A stretch of 64,000 nucleotides of DNA, from NCBI RefSeq assembly GCF_000971395.1, contig NZ_BBME01000009.1, positions 671,730 to 735,729 on the forward strand. The letters are read 5' to 3'. The translations under genes and the position numbers were made by a program. The DNA comes from Demequina iriomotensis (GTDB lineage: Bacteria; Actinomycetota; Actinomycetes; Actinomycetales; Demequinaceae). Shown here in pieces: positions 1 to 9,514 of the stretch. Below the pieces are notes generated by a model. It made no database searches. It was given only the letters and a program-made list of their open reading frames with translations, and was not told the origin of the DNA. Each line of letters opens with the position of its first letter. The first letter of the stretch is position 1.

Positions 1-1
1 C

Positions 2-163
2 CACGACGACGACTCGCGCGCGCGGCTCGCGGCGCTCGCGGAGAGGCACGGGCTCATCCGGACCGGGTCCTCGGACTATCACGGGACCGGCAAGCTCAAC
101 GTGCTGGGCGAGAACACCACCTCCGTCGAGGCGTTCGAGGCGCTGCAGGCGCAGCGGGGCTAG
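2..163 (+). CDS. PHP-domain phosphoesterase, C-terminal fragment
   Basis: Only the last 53 codons lie in the window; the gene begins upstream. The visible tail contains GLIRTGSSDYHG followed by GTGKLNVLGENTT. This is the closing metal-binding segment (Asp and His near the C-terminus) of the PHP family of metal-dependent phosphoesterases, related to TrpH/YciV. The family hydrolyses phosphoesters such as 3',5'-nucleoside bisphosphates or oligonucleotides; the substrate here cannot be told. It ends with TAG at 161-163, 46 bases before the next gene on the same strand. Family assignment rests on the SDYHG motif alone, because the catalytic N-terminal part is missing. Confidence 0.7.
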   Translation, partial: HDDDSRARLAALAERHGLIRTGSSDYHGTGKLNVLGENTTSVEAFEALQAQRG

Positions 164-197
164 CCTCCCGCGCTGCCGCCGGCGGCACGGGCGGGCC

Positions 198-203
198 TAT
201 CAT
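198..203 (+). promoter_or_regulatory. -10 box of a leaderless promoter for the S4-domain gene
   Basis: TATCAT lies exactly six bases upstream of the ATG at 210, and there is no Shine-Dalgarno sequence. Transcription should start at or next to the A of the start codon. Confidence 0.55.
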
Positions 204-209
204 GCCGAC

Positions 210-437
210 ATGACCCGCCAGAGCCCCATCGCCGACATCCCGGTCTCCGGCGACGTCATCCGCCTCGGCCAGTTCCTGCAGCTGTCGGGCCTCGTCGACA
301 CCGGTGGCGAGGCGAAGGAGGCCATCGCGTACGGCGAGGTCTCCGTGAACGGCGAGGTCGATCGCAGGCGCGGACGCCAGCTCCAGCACGGCGACGTCGT
401 GGAGCTCGACGGCCGCCGGGCGCGCGTCTCCGCCTAG
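210..437 (+). CDS. S4-domain RNA-binding protein (YbcJ-like)
   Basis: 75 residues, essentially one S4 domain. The core runs from about residue 18 (IRLGQFLQLSGLVDTGGEAK) through GEVSVNGEVDRRRGRQLQHGD, the alpha-L motif that binds structured RNA. This length and the motif order match the small stand-alone S4 proteins of the YbcJ type, thought to act on ribosomal or tRNA-like RNA in the cytoplasm. A TATCAT box six bases before the ATG indicates a leaderless transcript. It follows the PHP gene on the same strand with a 46-base gap and precedes a 316-base gene-free repeat region. Exact RNA target unknown. Confidence 0.8.
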   Translation: MTRQSPIADIPVSGDVIRLGQFLQLSGLVDTGGEAKEAIAYGEVSVNGEVDRRRGRQLQHGDVVELDGRRARVSA

Positions 438-480
438 CGGGGCCGCGCGACGAGCGCGGCGCCTGGCGCCTGGCGCATGG

Positions 481-640
481 GATCTTGAGGTCCTGCGCCT
501 CGACAGGGCCTTCGCGCAGGGGATCTTGCGATCCCCCGCAGTGTCGCGCCGCACGGAGGCAGCGTGAGGGGCGCGACCCTCAAGATCTCATGCGCGAAGG
601 CCGCAGGGAACCCGGATTCCTCAAGATCCCCTGCGGTCAG
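481..640. repeat. Intergenic cluster of inverted GATCTTG repeats
   Basis: The gap between the S4 gene and the DEAD-box gene (438-753) holds no convincing gene. It contains four copies of a GATCTTG-type element. GATCTTGAGG at 481-490 is the reverse complement of CCTCAAGATC at 619-628. CGCAGGGGATCTTG at 515-528 is an exact reverse complement of 622-635. The 22-base arm 507-528 pairs with 581-602 with three mismatches. A local palindrome (GGGGATC/GATCCCC around a 4-base loop) sits at about 520-537. The arrangement can fold into alternative large stem-loops. Confidence 0.75.
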
Positions 641-710
641 GCGCAGAGGGGCGGGCTCCGGGGCGCGGCGTGCGGGGCGCTGTGTGCCGAGCGCGACGCG
701 ACGGACACGG

Positions 711-744
711 CGAAGGGCGGGACCCTCGCGGATCCCGCCCTTCG
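711..744 (-). terminator. Terminator hairpin of the DEAD-box gene
   Basis: CGAAGGGCGGGA at 711-722 pairs with TCCCGCCCTTCG at 733-744, a perfect 12-bp stem with a 10-base loop, ten bases past the DEAD-box stop codon. There is no T-tract, as is usual for terminators in this window. Confidence 0.75.
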
Positions 745-753
745 TGTCGGCTG

Positions 754-2427
754 CTACTCGCCTGCCGGCTGCGCCTGCGGCGCGCCCTCACCCGAGCCCG
801 CGCCGCCCGAGCGGCGGCGACGGCGGTTGCGCGAACGGCGCGGCTTGGCCTCGCCCTCGCCGGACGGGCCGGTGCCGGACGATGCGGCGCCCTCGGCGCG
901 CGGCTCGCGAGGAGCCGAGCCCTCCGACGAGCCGCCCTGTCCCGAGCCCCCACGGCGACGGTTGCGGTTGCGGCCGGAGCCGCCCTCGCGCGCGCCCTCG
1001 CCCGAACCCGAACCCGAACCCGAACCCGAACGCGAGCCGGAGCCCGATCCCTGGCGCCCGCCTTGGCCGCGACCGCCGTCACGCCCGCCGGAACGGCCCG
1101 CGCCGCCCGTGTGCTTGCCGGTCTCGCCCAGGTCCTCGAGCGTCTCGGCCTCGAGGCCCTCGCGGGTGCGCTTGTCGCGCGGGAGGCGGCCCTTGGTGCC
1201 CGCGGGGATGTCGAGGTCCTCGAACAGGTGCGGCGAGCTCGAGTACGTCTCCTGCGGCTCGGGGTAGCCGAGGTCGAGCGCCTTGTCGATGAGCGACCAG
1301 CGGGGCACGTCGTCCCAGTCGACGAACGTCACGGCGGTGCCGGTCTTGCCCGCGCGGCCGGTGCGGCCGATGCGGTGCAGGTACGTCTTCTCGTCCTCGG
1401 GGCACTGGTAGTTGACCACGTGCGTGACGTCGGTGACGTCGATGCCGCGCGCCGCGACGTCCGTCGCGACGAGGATGTCGATCTTGCCCGAGCGGAACGC
1501 GCGGAGCGCCTGCTCGCGGGCGCCCTGGCCCAGGTCGCCGTGGATGGCGCCGGCGGCGAAGCCGCGCTCGCGCAGCTCGTCCGACACCTTCGCGGCGGTG
1601 CGCTTGGTGCGCGCGAACACGACGGTGAGGCCGCGGCCGTTCGCCTGCAGCAGGCGCGCGAGGACCTCGACCTTGTCGAGCGCGTGCGCACGGTAGACGA
1701 CCTGCTTGATGGCCTTGACGGTGGCGCCGTCGTCGTCCGGGTCGGCCGCGCGGATGTGCGTGGGCTGCGTCATGTAGCGGCGGGCCAACGCGACCACGGC
1801 GCCCGGCATCGTCGCGGAGAACAGCATGGTGTGGCGCGACGCGGGGGTCGCGGCGAGCAGCCGCTCGACGTCGGGCAGGAAGCCCAGGTCGAGCATCTCG
1901 TCGGCCTCGTCGAGCACCACGGTCTTGATGAAGCGCAGGTCCAGGTGGCCCTGGTTGAGCAGGTCGATCATGCGGCCCGGCGTGCCGACGATGACGTCCG
2001 CACCCTTCTGGAGGGCCTCGATCTGGGGCTCGTACGCGCGGCCGCCGTAGATCTGGACGATGCGGACGGCGCGCTTGCGCGACGCGGCCTCGAGGTCGTT
2101 GGCCACCTGCACCGCGAGCTCGCGGGTCGGGGCGACGATGAGCGCCTGCGGCTTGCCCTTGGCGTCGCCGAGCAGCTCGTAGGCGTCCTCGCCGGGGGCG
2201 GCGGTGCGCTGCAGCGCGGGGATGCCGAAGCCGAGCGTCTTGCCGGTACCGGTCTTGGCCTGGCCGATGATGTCGTGGCCGGACAGGGCGACCGGCAGGG
2301 TCATGGCCTGGATGGGGAAGGGGCTGGTGATGCCCTTGTCGGCGAGCGCCTCGACGATGCGGGGGTCGACGTCGTAGTCGGCGAAGGTGGTGTCGTGCGC
2401 CTGCACGCTGGCATGGGTCTCGGTCAT
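754..2427 (-). CDS. DEAD-box ATP-dependent RNA helicase
   Basis: 557 residues. Conserved helicase motifs appear in order: Q motif near FPIQ (37-40), Walker A AKTGTGKT (57-64), PTREL (100-104), DEAD (173-176), SAT (204-206), ARGID (326-330) and HRIGRTGRAG (351-360). Together they define an RhlE/CshA-type RNA helicase that unwinds RNA using ATP in ribosome assembly or mRNA decay. Residues from about 437 to the end form a disordered Gly/Ser/Arg-rich tail with a Ser-Gly run encoded by a hexanucleotide repeat, then Arg-rich patches likely to bind RNA. The ATG is preceded by CTGGAG at SD distance. The gene is monocistronic, with a hairpin terminator just past its stop. Confidence 0.95.
   Translation of the reverse strand: MTETHASVQAHDTTFADYDVDPRIVEALADKGITSPFPIQAMTLPVALSGHDIIGQAKTGTGKTLGFGIPALQRTAAPGEDAYELLGDAKGKPQALIVAPTRELAVQVANDLEAASRKRAVRIVQIYGGRAYEPQIEALQKGADVIVGTPGRMIDLLNQGHLDLRFIKTVVLDEADEMLDLGFLPDVERLLAATPASRHTMLFSATMPGAVVALARRYMTQPTHIRAADPDDDGATVKAIKQVVYRAHALDKVEVLARLLQANGRGLTVVFARTKRTAAKVSDELRERGFAAGAIHGDLGQGAREQALRAFRSGKIDILVATDVAARGIDVTDVTHVVNYQCPEDEKTYLHRIGRTGRAGKTGTAVTFVDWDDVPRWSLIDKALDLGYPEPQETYSSSPHLFEDLDIPAGTKGRLPRDKRTREGLEAETLEDLGETGKHTGGAGRSGGRDGGRGQGGRQGSGSGSRSGSGSGSGSGEGAREGGSGRNRNRRRGGSGQGGSSEGSAPREPRAEGAASSGTGPSGEGEAKPRRSRNRRRRRSGGAGSGEGAPQAQPAGE
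1001..1030. repeat. Hexanucleotide tandem repeat (CCCGAA)5 inside the helicase gene
   Basis: Five perfect copies of CCCGAA. On the coding strand they specify alternating Ser and Gly in the helicase tail. Slippage in units of six would lengthen or shorten the linker without a frameshift. Confidence 0.9.
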
Positions 2428-2623
2428 GGTGCTCCAGAGGAGGGTGGGGGCGCGGCAGCGCCCATGCGGCGGGCAGCCGATCGCGAATCATCCTCTAAGC
2501 GGCTCGTCGCTGTCTTCAGCGGTACCGCGCTTCACATGACGACCGGTCAGCCCCGGGTCGCGTCACAGTGTACCGGCGCAGGGTGCCGAAGGTACAGGGC
2601 CCCTGGTCCGGTGCCGCGTCCGC

Positions 2624-3259
2624 TCAGGGGGCGAGCGGCGAAGGCCTCGGGTCGAGCACCGCCGAGACGATCGCTTCGATCGCGAACTCGCTCGCCCGTG
2701 CGAGCTCGACGTTGCCGCGGTCGAGCAGCCACTGGACCTGCAGGCCGTCCATCACCGCGAGCACGGACGCCGACGCGCGGTCCACGCTGTCGGGCGCGTC
2801 CACGCCGCGCTCGGCGCACATCACGCGGAACGCCTGCCCGACCTCGGCGCGCAGCTGCGTGTAGCGCTCCTCGAAGTACTCGCGGCCGGGGTTGCCGTCG
2901 GTGACGGACTCGGCGGACAGGACCGCGTAGGCCTGCACGATGCCGGGACGCTCCTCGTTCGCGAACGCGGTCCGCACCAGGTGGCGGAACAGCTCTGTGC
3001 CGTCCGGGATGTGCTGGCCCTCGATGCCCTCGACGTCCGTCTCGTCGCGGTAGCGGAGCACCTCGACGAGCAGGCGGTCCTTGGTGCCGAAGTGGTGGAG
3101 GATCCCGGCGTGGGTCATGTCGACCTGCTCGGCGATCTCGGCGAGCGGGCCGTTGTTGTAGCCCTTGGCGCCGAAGATCTCGAGCGCGGCGCGCAGGATC
3201 TCGCGCCGCCGCGCCACCGTCTCCGGCCGCGGCTTCGATGCTCGTCGCGTGGTCGTCAT
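2624..3259 (-). CDS. TetR-family transcriptional regulator
   Basis: 211 residues from the ATG at 3259, chosen because a strong GAGGGGG ribosome site lies five bases upstream; an in-frame ATG 33 codons earlier has no such site. Residues about 14-60 form the TetR helix-turn-helix: RREILRAALEIFGAKGYNNG, then the recognition part AEQVDMTHAGILHHFGTKDRL. The remainder is a helical ligand-binding domain. It is transcribed away from the GH3 glucosidase operon, and a TTACTG-N6-CAGTAA inverted repeat lies in the shared gap. It therefore very probably represses that operon and responds to a beta-glucoside or its breakdown product; the ligand is inferred. Confidence 0.9.
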   Translation of the reverse strand: MTTTRRASKPRPETVARRREILRAALEIFGAKGYNNGPLAEIAEQVDMTHAGILHHFGTKDRLLVEVLRYRDETDVEGIEGQHIPDGTELFRHLVRTAFANEERPGIVQAYAVLSAESVTDGNPGREYFEERYTQLRAEVGQAFRVMCAERGVDAPDSVDRASASVLAVMDGLQVQWLLDRGNVELARASEFAIEAIVSAVLDPRPSPLAP

Positions 3260-3421
3260 GATCCCCCTCGGCTGTGATCCGGGCCGATGGTGCCCGGTCG
3301 ACCTGCATCGGTCGCCGGGGGCCGCCCGTTCAGCCAGGTCAGGGCCGAGTCTACGCACGTGCGCAGACCCAGCGGTCCGACGCTCCGATGGTCACGGTTT
3401 CGCAACAGGCACCGCCCGGGG

Positions 3422-3451
3422 TTGAGAAAGTTACTGACAGCACAGTAAGTT
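3422..3451 (+). promoter_or_regulatory. Candidate promoter of the GH3-ABC operon
   Basis: TTGAGA (3422-3427) and TAAGTT (3446-3451) are separated by 18 bases, upstream of the GTG at 3503. The spacer and part of the -10 box overlap the TetR-type inverted repeat, which suits repression by blocking RNA polymerase. Confidence 0.5.
3431..3448. promoter_or_regulatory. Probable TetR operator
   Basis: TTACTGACAGCACAGTAA: perfect 6-base inverted half-sites TTACTG and CAGTAA around a 6-base spacer, in the A+T-rich part of the 243-base gap between the divergent TetR and GH3 genes. It is the clearest palindrome in that gap. Confidence 0.65.
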
Positions 3452-3502
3452 ACCCGACAACGACCGGGGAGACCCGGGCTGCTCGACGATGAGGAGAAAC
3501 CG

Positions 3503-6013
3503 GTGACGCTGCCGTCGCTCGACGCCCCCGAGGCCTACGCCACGCTCGAGGGCTGCCGCGCCGCCGCACGGGCCCTCCCGCTCGAGCGGAAGGTGCTCCT
3601 CCTCACCGGCCGGACGATGTGGAGCCTCCACGGGCTCCCCGAGCTGGGGCTGCGCGGGGTCACCTTCTCCGACGGCCCCGTCGGGGTCCGGGGGCTCGGC
3701 GAGACCGAGGGCGAGACCTCGATCCTGTTCCCCACGCCGAGCGCGATCGCCGCGACCTGGGACGTCGCGCTCGCCTTCGAGGTGGGTCAGGCCTTCGCCC
3801 GCGAGGCGCGCACGCACGGGGTCGACGTGGTGCTCGCCCCGCAGGTCAACCTGCAGCGCACGCCCGCCGGCGGCCGCCACTTCGAGTGCTTCTCCGAGGA
3901 TCCGTTCCTCACCTCGGCGATCGGCGTCACGGTGGTGCGCGGCGTCCAGGACCAGGGCGTCGCCGCGTGCATGAAGCACTACATCGCGAACGACTCGGAG
4001 ACCGAGCGCACCTCCTACGTGTCCCGCGTCGGCATGCAGGCGCTCCGCGAGGTCTACCTCGCGCCGTTCGCGGAGGCGGTCGAGGCGGGCGTGTGGTCCC
4101 TCATGGCCGCGTACAACGGCGCGGACGACGGCGTCGAGTCGGCGCCGATGATCGCGCACCGTCACCTGCTGGTCGACGTCCTCAAGGACGAGCTCGGCTT
4201 CGACGGCGTCGTGGTCTCCGACTGGGAGGCCACCGGCGAGGCCCAGGGCGAGGCGGCGGCGAACGGCGGGCTCGACCTGGTGATGCCAGGACCCGGCGGC
4301 GCGTGGGGCGATCGCCTGCTCGCGGCGGTGAGGGACGGTCGCGTCCCCGAGCGCGAGATCGACGACAAGGTCGCGCGCATCCTCCTGCTCGCCCACCGGG
4401 TCGGGGCGCTCGATGCGCCCGCGGCGCCCGTCACGCACGCCGAGGACCTGCGCGACCTGGTGCGGCGCGCGGCGGCCTCCTCGATGGTGGTGCTCCGCCG
4501 CGCGGACGATGCGCCGTGGGACCGTCCGGCTCCCGCGAGCGTGGCGCTGCTCGGACCCAACGCGCTGCGACCGCATGTGCTCGGCGGCGGCTCGTCGACC
4601 GTGCGCCCCGCCCACGTGGTGTCGCCCGCCGAGGGCATCGCGGCGCGCTGGCCCGGCGCGCGCATCGTCCTCGAGCGCGGCGGCGACCCGCGAGCCTTCG
4701 CGCCCCGGCTCGACGTCGCGGGGGTGACGGTCGTGCAGCGGGACGATGCCGGGGTCGCCCTGGGCGACGCGACGGTCGCCGCCTGGGACGGCTGGCTCCG
4801 CGACCTCGACGCGGAGGCGGCCGAGGTCGAGCTGACCGCCGTGGTGCGCCTCTCCGCGCCGGGCGCGCACCGCCTGTCCGTGGGCACGGTCGGTGCGCAC
4901 CGCATCGTCGTCGACGGCGTCGAGGCATCGGCGAGCGACGTCGCGGTCGGCGTCGACTGCGTCCTCGACTCGTCGGTCAACAACCCTGCGGGCGCCGAGG
5001 TCGAGGTCCACGTCGCGGAGCCTCGCGACGTGACCGTCTCGGCGCGGCTGCGGGTGATCGACGCGGGCGGCTACGGCCGGTTCGTGCGCGCCGAGCTGCG
5101 GCACGCGCTGCCCGGACCGACCGCCGAGCAGGAACTCGAAGCGGCGGTCGCGGCGGCGCGAGCGGCCGACCTCACGGTGGTCGTGGTGGGCACCAACGAG
5201 GAGTCCGAGTCCGAGGGCTGGGACCGCGTCACGCTCGCGCTGCCCGGCCGTCAGGACGAGCTGGTCGCGCGGGTGCTCGAGGTCGCGCCCGACGCCGTGG
5301 TGGTGGTGAACGCCGGCGCCCCCGTGCTGCTGCCGTGGCTCGAGCGGGCGCGCACCGTCCTGTGGGCGTGGTTCCCCGGCCAGGAGGCCGGGCACGCGCT
5401 CGCCGATGTCCTCGCCGGAGTCGTCGAGCCCGCCGGGCGGCTGCCGTGGACCCTCCCGGCGCGCGAACCCGACGTGCCGGTGCCGCATGCGATTCCCGAG
5501 CGCGGCATCGTCCGCTACGACGAGGGCGTCCACGTGGGCTACCGCGGCTGGGAGCGCTCGGGCGCCGTGCCGGCCGCGCCGTTCGGGCACGGCCTCGGCT
5601 GGTGCGACTGGGCGTACGGGGCGATCGGGGCGCCACGCGTGACCGCCGACGGCGACGTCGAGCTCGACGTCGAGGTGGCGAACCGCGGCGGGCGCGACGC
5701 CCGCGAGGTGGTCCAGGTGTACCTCGAGGCACCGGCGGGCGCGCACGAGCGCCCGCGCCGGTGGCTCGGCGGCTTCGCTACCGTGCAGGCGCGGCCCGGC
5801 GAGACCGTGCGAGCGCGCGTGACCGTCGCGCGCCGGCGGTTCGAGGTGTGGGACACGGAGGCGGGCGCGTGGGCGCTGCCCGCGGGCGAGTACCGCCTCC
5901 GTGCAGGACGGTCCGTTCGCGATCTTCGGCTGGACACCGCGGTCCGGCTCGAGGCGCCCGAGTCGAGGAGGAGGGACGGCGGGGACGCGGCTGCCCGCAC
6001 GATGCGGGATTGA
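3503..6013 (+). CDS. Family 3 glycoside hydrolase (beta-glucosidase)
   Basis: 836 residues from a GTG with GAGGAG seven bases upstream. The N-terminal GH3 barrel spans about 1-300 and includes DGPVGVRG, KHYIAND (about 158) and the nucleophile motif GVVVSDWEA with Asp at about 240. A second GH3 domain is split by a beta-rich insertion at about 395-530 that looks like a PA14 domain. A fibronectin-III-like module ends the protein (about 745-815). This layout is the usual one for bacterial beta-glucosidases that remove terminal glucose (sometimes xylose) from oligosaccharides. No signal peptide is visible, so it acts inside the cell on sugars imported by the ABC transporter encoded 49 bases downstream. 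Exact substrate unknown. Confidence 0.92.
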   Translation: MTLPSLDAPEAYATLEGCRAAARALPLERKVLLLTGRTMWSLHGLPELGLRGVTFSDGPVGVRGLGETEGETSILFPTPSAIAATWDVALAFEVGQAFAREARTHGVDVVLAPQVNLQRTPAGGRHFECFSEDPFLTSAIGVTVVRGVQDQGVAACMKHYIANDSETERTSYVSRVGMQALREVYLAPFAEAVEAGVWSLMAAYNGADDGVESAPMIAHRHLLVDVLKDELGFDGVVVSDWEATGEAQGEAAANGGLDLVMPGPGGAWGDRLLAAVRDGRVPEREIDDKVARILLLAHRVGALDAPAAPVTHAEDLRDLVRRAAASSMVVLRRADDAPWDRPAPASVALLGPNALRPHVLGGGSSTVRPAHVVSPAEGIAARWPGARIVLERGGDPRAFAPRLDVAGVTVVQRDDAGVALGDATVAAWDGWLRDLDAEAAEVELTAVVRLSAPGAHRLSVGTVGAHRIVVDGVEASASDVAVGVDCVLDSSVNNPAGAEVEVHVAEPRDVTVSARLRVIDAGGYGRFVRAELRHALPGPTAEQELEAAVAAARAADLTVVVVGTNEESESEGWDRVTLALPGRQDELVARVLEVAPDAVVVVNAGAPVLLPWLERARTVLWAWFPGQEAGHALADVLAGVVEPAGRLPWTLPAREPDVPVPHAIPERGIVRYDEGVHVGYRGWERSGAVPAAPFGHGLGWCDWAYGAIGAPRVTADGDVELDVEVANRGGRDAREVVQVYLEAPAGAHERPRRWLGGFATVQARPGETVRARVTVARRRFEVWDTEAGAWALPAGEYRLRAGRSVRDLRLDTAVRLEAPESRRRDGGDAAARTMRD

Positions 6014-6062
6014 CAACGAGGTCGATGGCGGCTGGGAGGCCGCCGCAACGAAGGAGAAGAAC

Positions 6063-7760
6063 ATGAGGATGAGGAAGTCCTCCCTCGTGGCCATGTCCGT
6101 GGCCACCACCCTCGCGCTCGCCGCCTGTGCAGGCGGCGGGGGCACCAGCGACGACCCGTCGGAGACGGGCGACGGCGGCAGCGGCTCGACGCCCCAGGCG
6201 GGAGCGCCGCTCACCATCGCGAAGCCCGACGGCGCCATCGCGACCGAGTCGAACAACCCGTGGGTCGGCGACTCGTCGGGCCTCAAGCTCGGCTACATCA
6301 ACGCGATCCTCGAGCCGCTCGCGTTCGTCAACACCATCGACCCGACCGCGGATGTCACGCCGTGGCTCGCGTCGGAGATCGCGTGGTCCGAGGACGGCAC
6401 CTCCGTGACCGTGACGGCGCGCGACGGCGTCACCTGGAACGACGGCGAGCCCTTCACGGCCGACGACATCGCGTTCACCTACCAGATGTTCCTCGACCAC
6501 CCCGAGCTCGACACCGCGGCGCTCGGGCTCAACGCCGTCGCGCAGGACGGCGACGCGGTCACCCTCACCTTCGACGGACCGATGTTCGTCAAGCAGGACA
6601 AGGTGCTGCACAAGTACATCGTCCCCAAGCACGTCTGGGAGACGGTGGACGACCCGGCGACGGCGGACAACCTCGAGCCCGTCGGCACCGGCCCGTACGT
6701 GCTCAGCAGCTTCTCCACGCAGTCGGTCGAGCTCACCGCGCGCGACGACTACTGGGGCGGCGACCTCGCCGTGCCGACGCTCTACTACGTGTCGTACAAC
6801 GACAACACGGCGCTCACGACGGCGCTCGCGACCGGCGACGCCGACTGGGCGCAGGCGTTCATCCCGAACGTCCAGAGCGCGTACCTCGACAAGGACGCGG
6901 ACCACAACATCTACTGGGCGCCGCCGGGTCTCGCGATCGACACCATGTACATGAACCTGCAGGAGAAGCCGTTCGACGACGTCGCGTTCCGCAAGGCCGT
7001 GAACATGGTCGTCGACCGCGCGAAGCACGCGGAGATCGCGCGTGAGGGCGGCGTCCCCGAGCTCACCTCGGTGACCGGCATGCCGACCCCCGTCGGCGAC
7101 TCCTACATCTCCTCGGAGTTCCAGGGGCAGTCCTACGCGGTCGACGTCGACGGCGCCCGCGCGCTGCTCGAGGACGCCGGCTACACGTGGTCGGGCGACC
7201 AGCTGGTCGACCCGGACGGCGAGAACGTGACGTTCGAGCTCCAGGTCCCGCAGGGCTGGAACGACTACGTGACGGGCATCTCGCTCATCGCCGACTCGGT
7301 CAAGGCGCTCGGCGTCGAGGCCACGGTCCAGACCCCCGACGTCGACACGTGGTGGAACGACAAGTCGATCGGCGACTTCCAGGCGATCCTGCACTGGACC
7401 GACGGCGGCGCCACCCCGTACGACATGTACAAGTCGATGATGTCGAAGGAGTGGCTGGTGCCCATGGGGGAGCCGGCCAACAACAACTTCGGCCGCTTCG
7501 ACTCCGACGAGGCCACGCAGGCGCTCGACGACTTCGCCATGGCGGCGGACGATGCGACGCGTCAGGCCGCGATGGACACGATCGAGAAGGTCTTCGTGGA
7601 CGAGGTGGTGACCATCCCCGTCGGCACCCGCCCGTCGATCGGCGAGTGGAACACCCGCAGCTACGTGGGCTGGCCGTCGGACGAGGACCCGTACGCGGAC
7701 CCGAACCCGACCATCGCCTCCGCGGTGCTCATCCTCACGCGCCTCGAGCCCGCGAGCTGA
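6063..7760 (+). CDS. ABC transporter substrate-binding lipoprotein, family 5
   Basis: 565 residues from the ATG at 6063, seven bases after AAGGAGA. Residues 1-21 are a lipoprotein signal with lipobox LAAC (Cys 22), followed by a Gly/Ser/Thr linker, so it is lipid-anchored outside the membrane. The body is a solute-binding protein of the peptide/nickel/oligosaccharide family: ITVTARDGVTW-like and GTGPYVL segments and a C-terminal lobe. Family 5 proteins usually bind peptides, but members next to glycosidases bind oligosaccharides; given the GH3 neighbour, cello-oligosaccharides or related beta-glucosides are likely (inference). A small GGCGGC/GCCGCC hairpin at 6027-6044 precedes the ribosome site. 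A strong 16-bp hairpin follows the stop. Confidence 0.92.
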   Translation: MRMRKSSLVAMSVATTLALAACAGGGGTSDDPSETGDGGSGSTPQAGAPLTIAKPDGAIATESNNPWVGDSSGLKLGYINAILEPLAFVNTIDPTADVTPWLASEIAWSEDGTSVTVTARDGVTWNDGEPFTADDIAFTYQMFLDHPELDTAALGLNAVAQDGDAVTLTFDGPMFVKQDKVLHKYIVPKHVWETVDDPATADNLEPVGTGPYVLSSFSTQSVELTARDDYWGGDLAVPTLYYVSYNDNTALTTALATGDADWAQAFIPNVQSAYLDKDADHNIYWAPPGLAIDTMYMNLQEKPFDDVAFRKAVNMVVDRAKHAEIAREGGVPELTSVTGMPTPVGDSYISSEFQGQSYAVDVDGARALLEDAGYTWSGDQLVDPDGENVTFELQVPQGWNDYVTGISLIADSVKALGVEATVQTPDVDTWWNDKSIGDFQAILHWTDGGATPYDMYKSMMSKEWLVPMGEPANNNFGRFDSDEATQALDDFAMAADDATRQAAMDTIEKVFVDEVVTIPVGTRPSIGEWNTRSYVGWPSDEDPYADPNPTIASAVLILTRLEPAS

Positions 7761-7770
7761 TGCACCCTCG

Positions 7771-7806
7771 CCTCGGTGGGGCCGGGTCCGCCCGGCCCCA
7801 CCGAGG
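7771..7806 (+). promoter_or_regulatory. Intercistronic 16-bp hairpin after the binding-protein gene
   Basis: CCTCGGTGGGGCCGGG (7771-7786) pairs perfectly with 7791-7806 around the loop TCCG. It lies between the binding-protein stop and the first ATPase gene of the same operon. Such structures often act as partial terminators or 3'-end stabilisers that keep binding-protein mRNA in excess over the membrane components. Confidence 0.8.
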
Positions 7807-7840
7807 CCGCACCATCGTCCACCGCAACAGGAAGCATCCC

Positions 7841-9513
<1,673 letters not shown>

Positions 9514-9514
9514 C

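Noticed and set aside
174..187. 14-base palindrome TGCCGCCGGCGGCA after the PHP gene, considered as terminator
   Set aside because: It has no loop, so it would not form a stable hairpin without losing central pairs, and such G+C palindromes arise easily at this composition.
670..2904. 744-codon plus-strand reading frame opposite the DEAD-box gene, and similar long frames at 3431-6286, 15094-19251 and 27499-31767 opposite real genes
   Set aside because: High G+C leaves few stop codons on the opposite strand. These frames lack recognised domains and start signals and are fully covered by genes with clear motifs.
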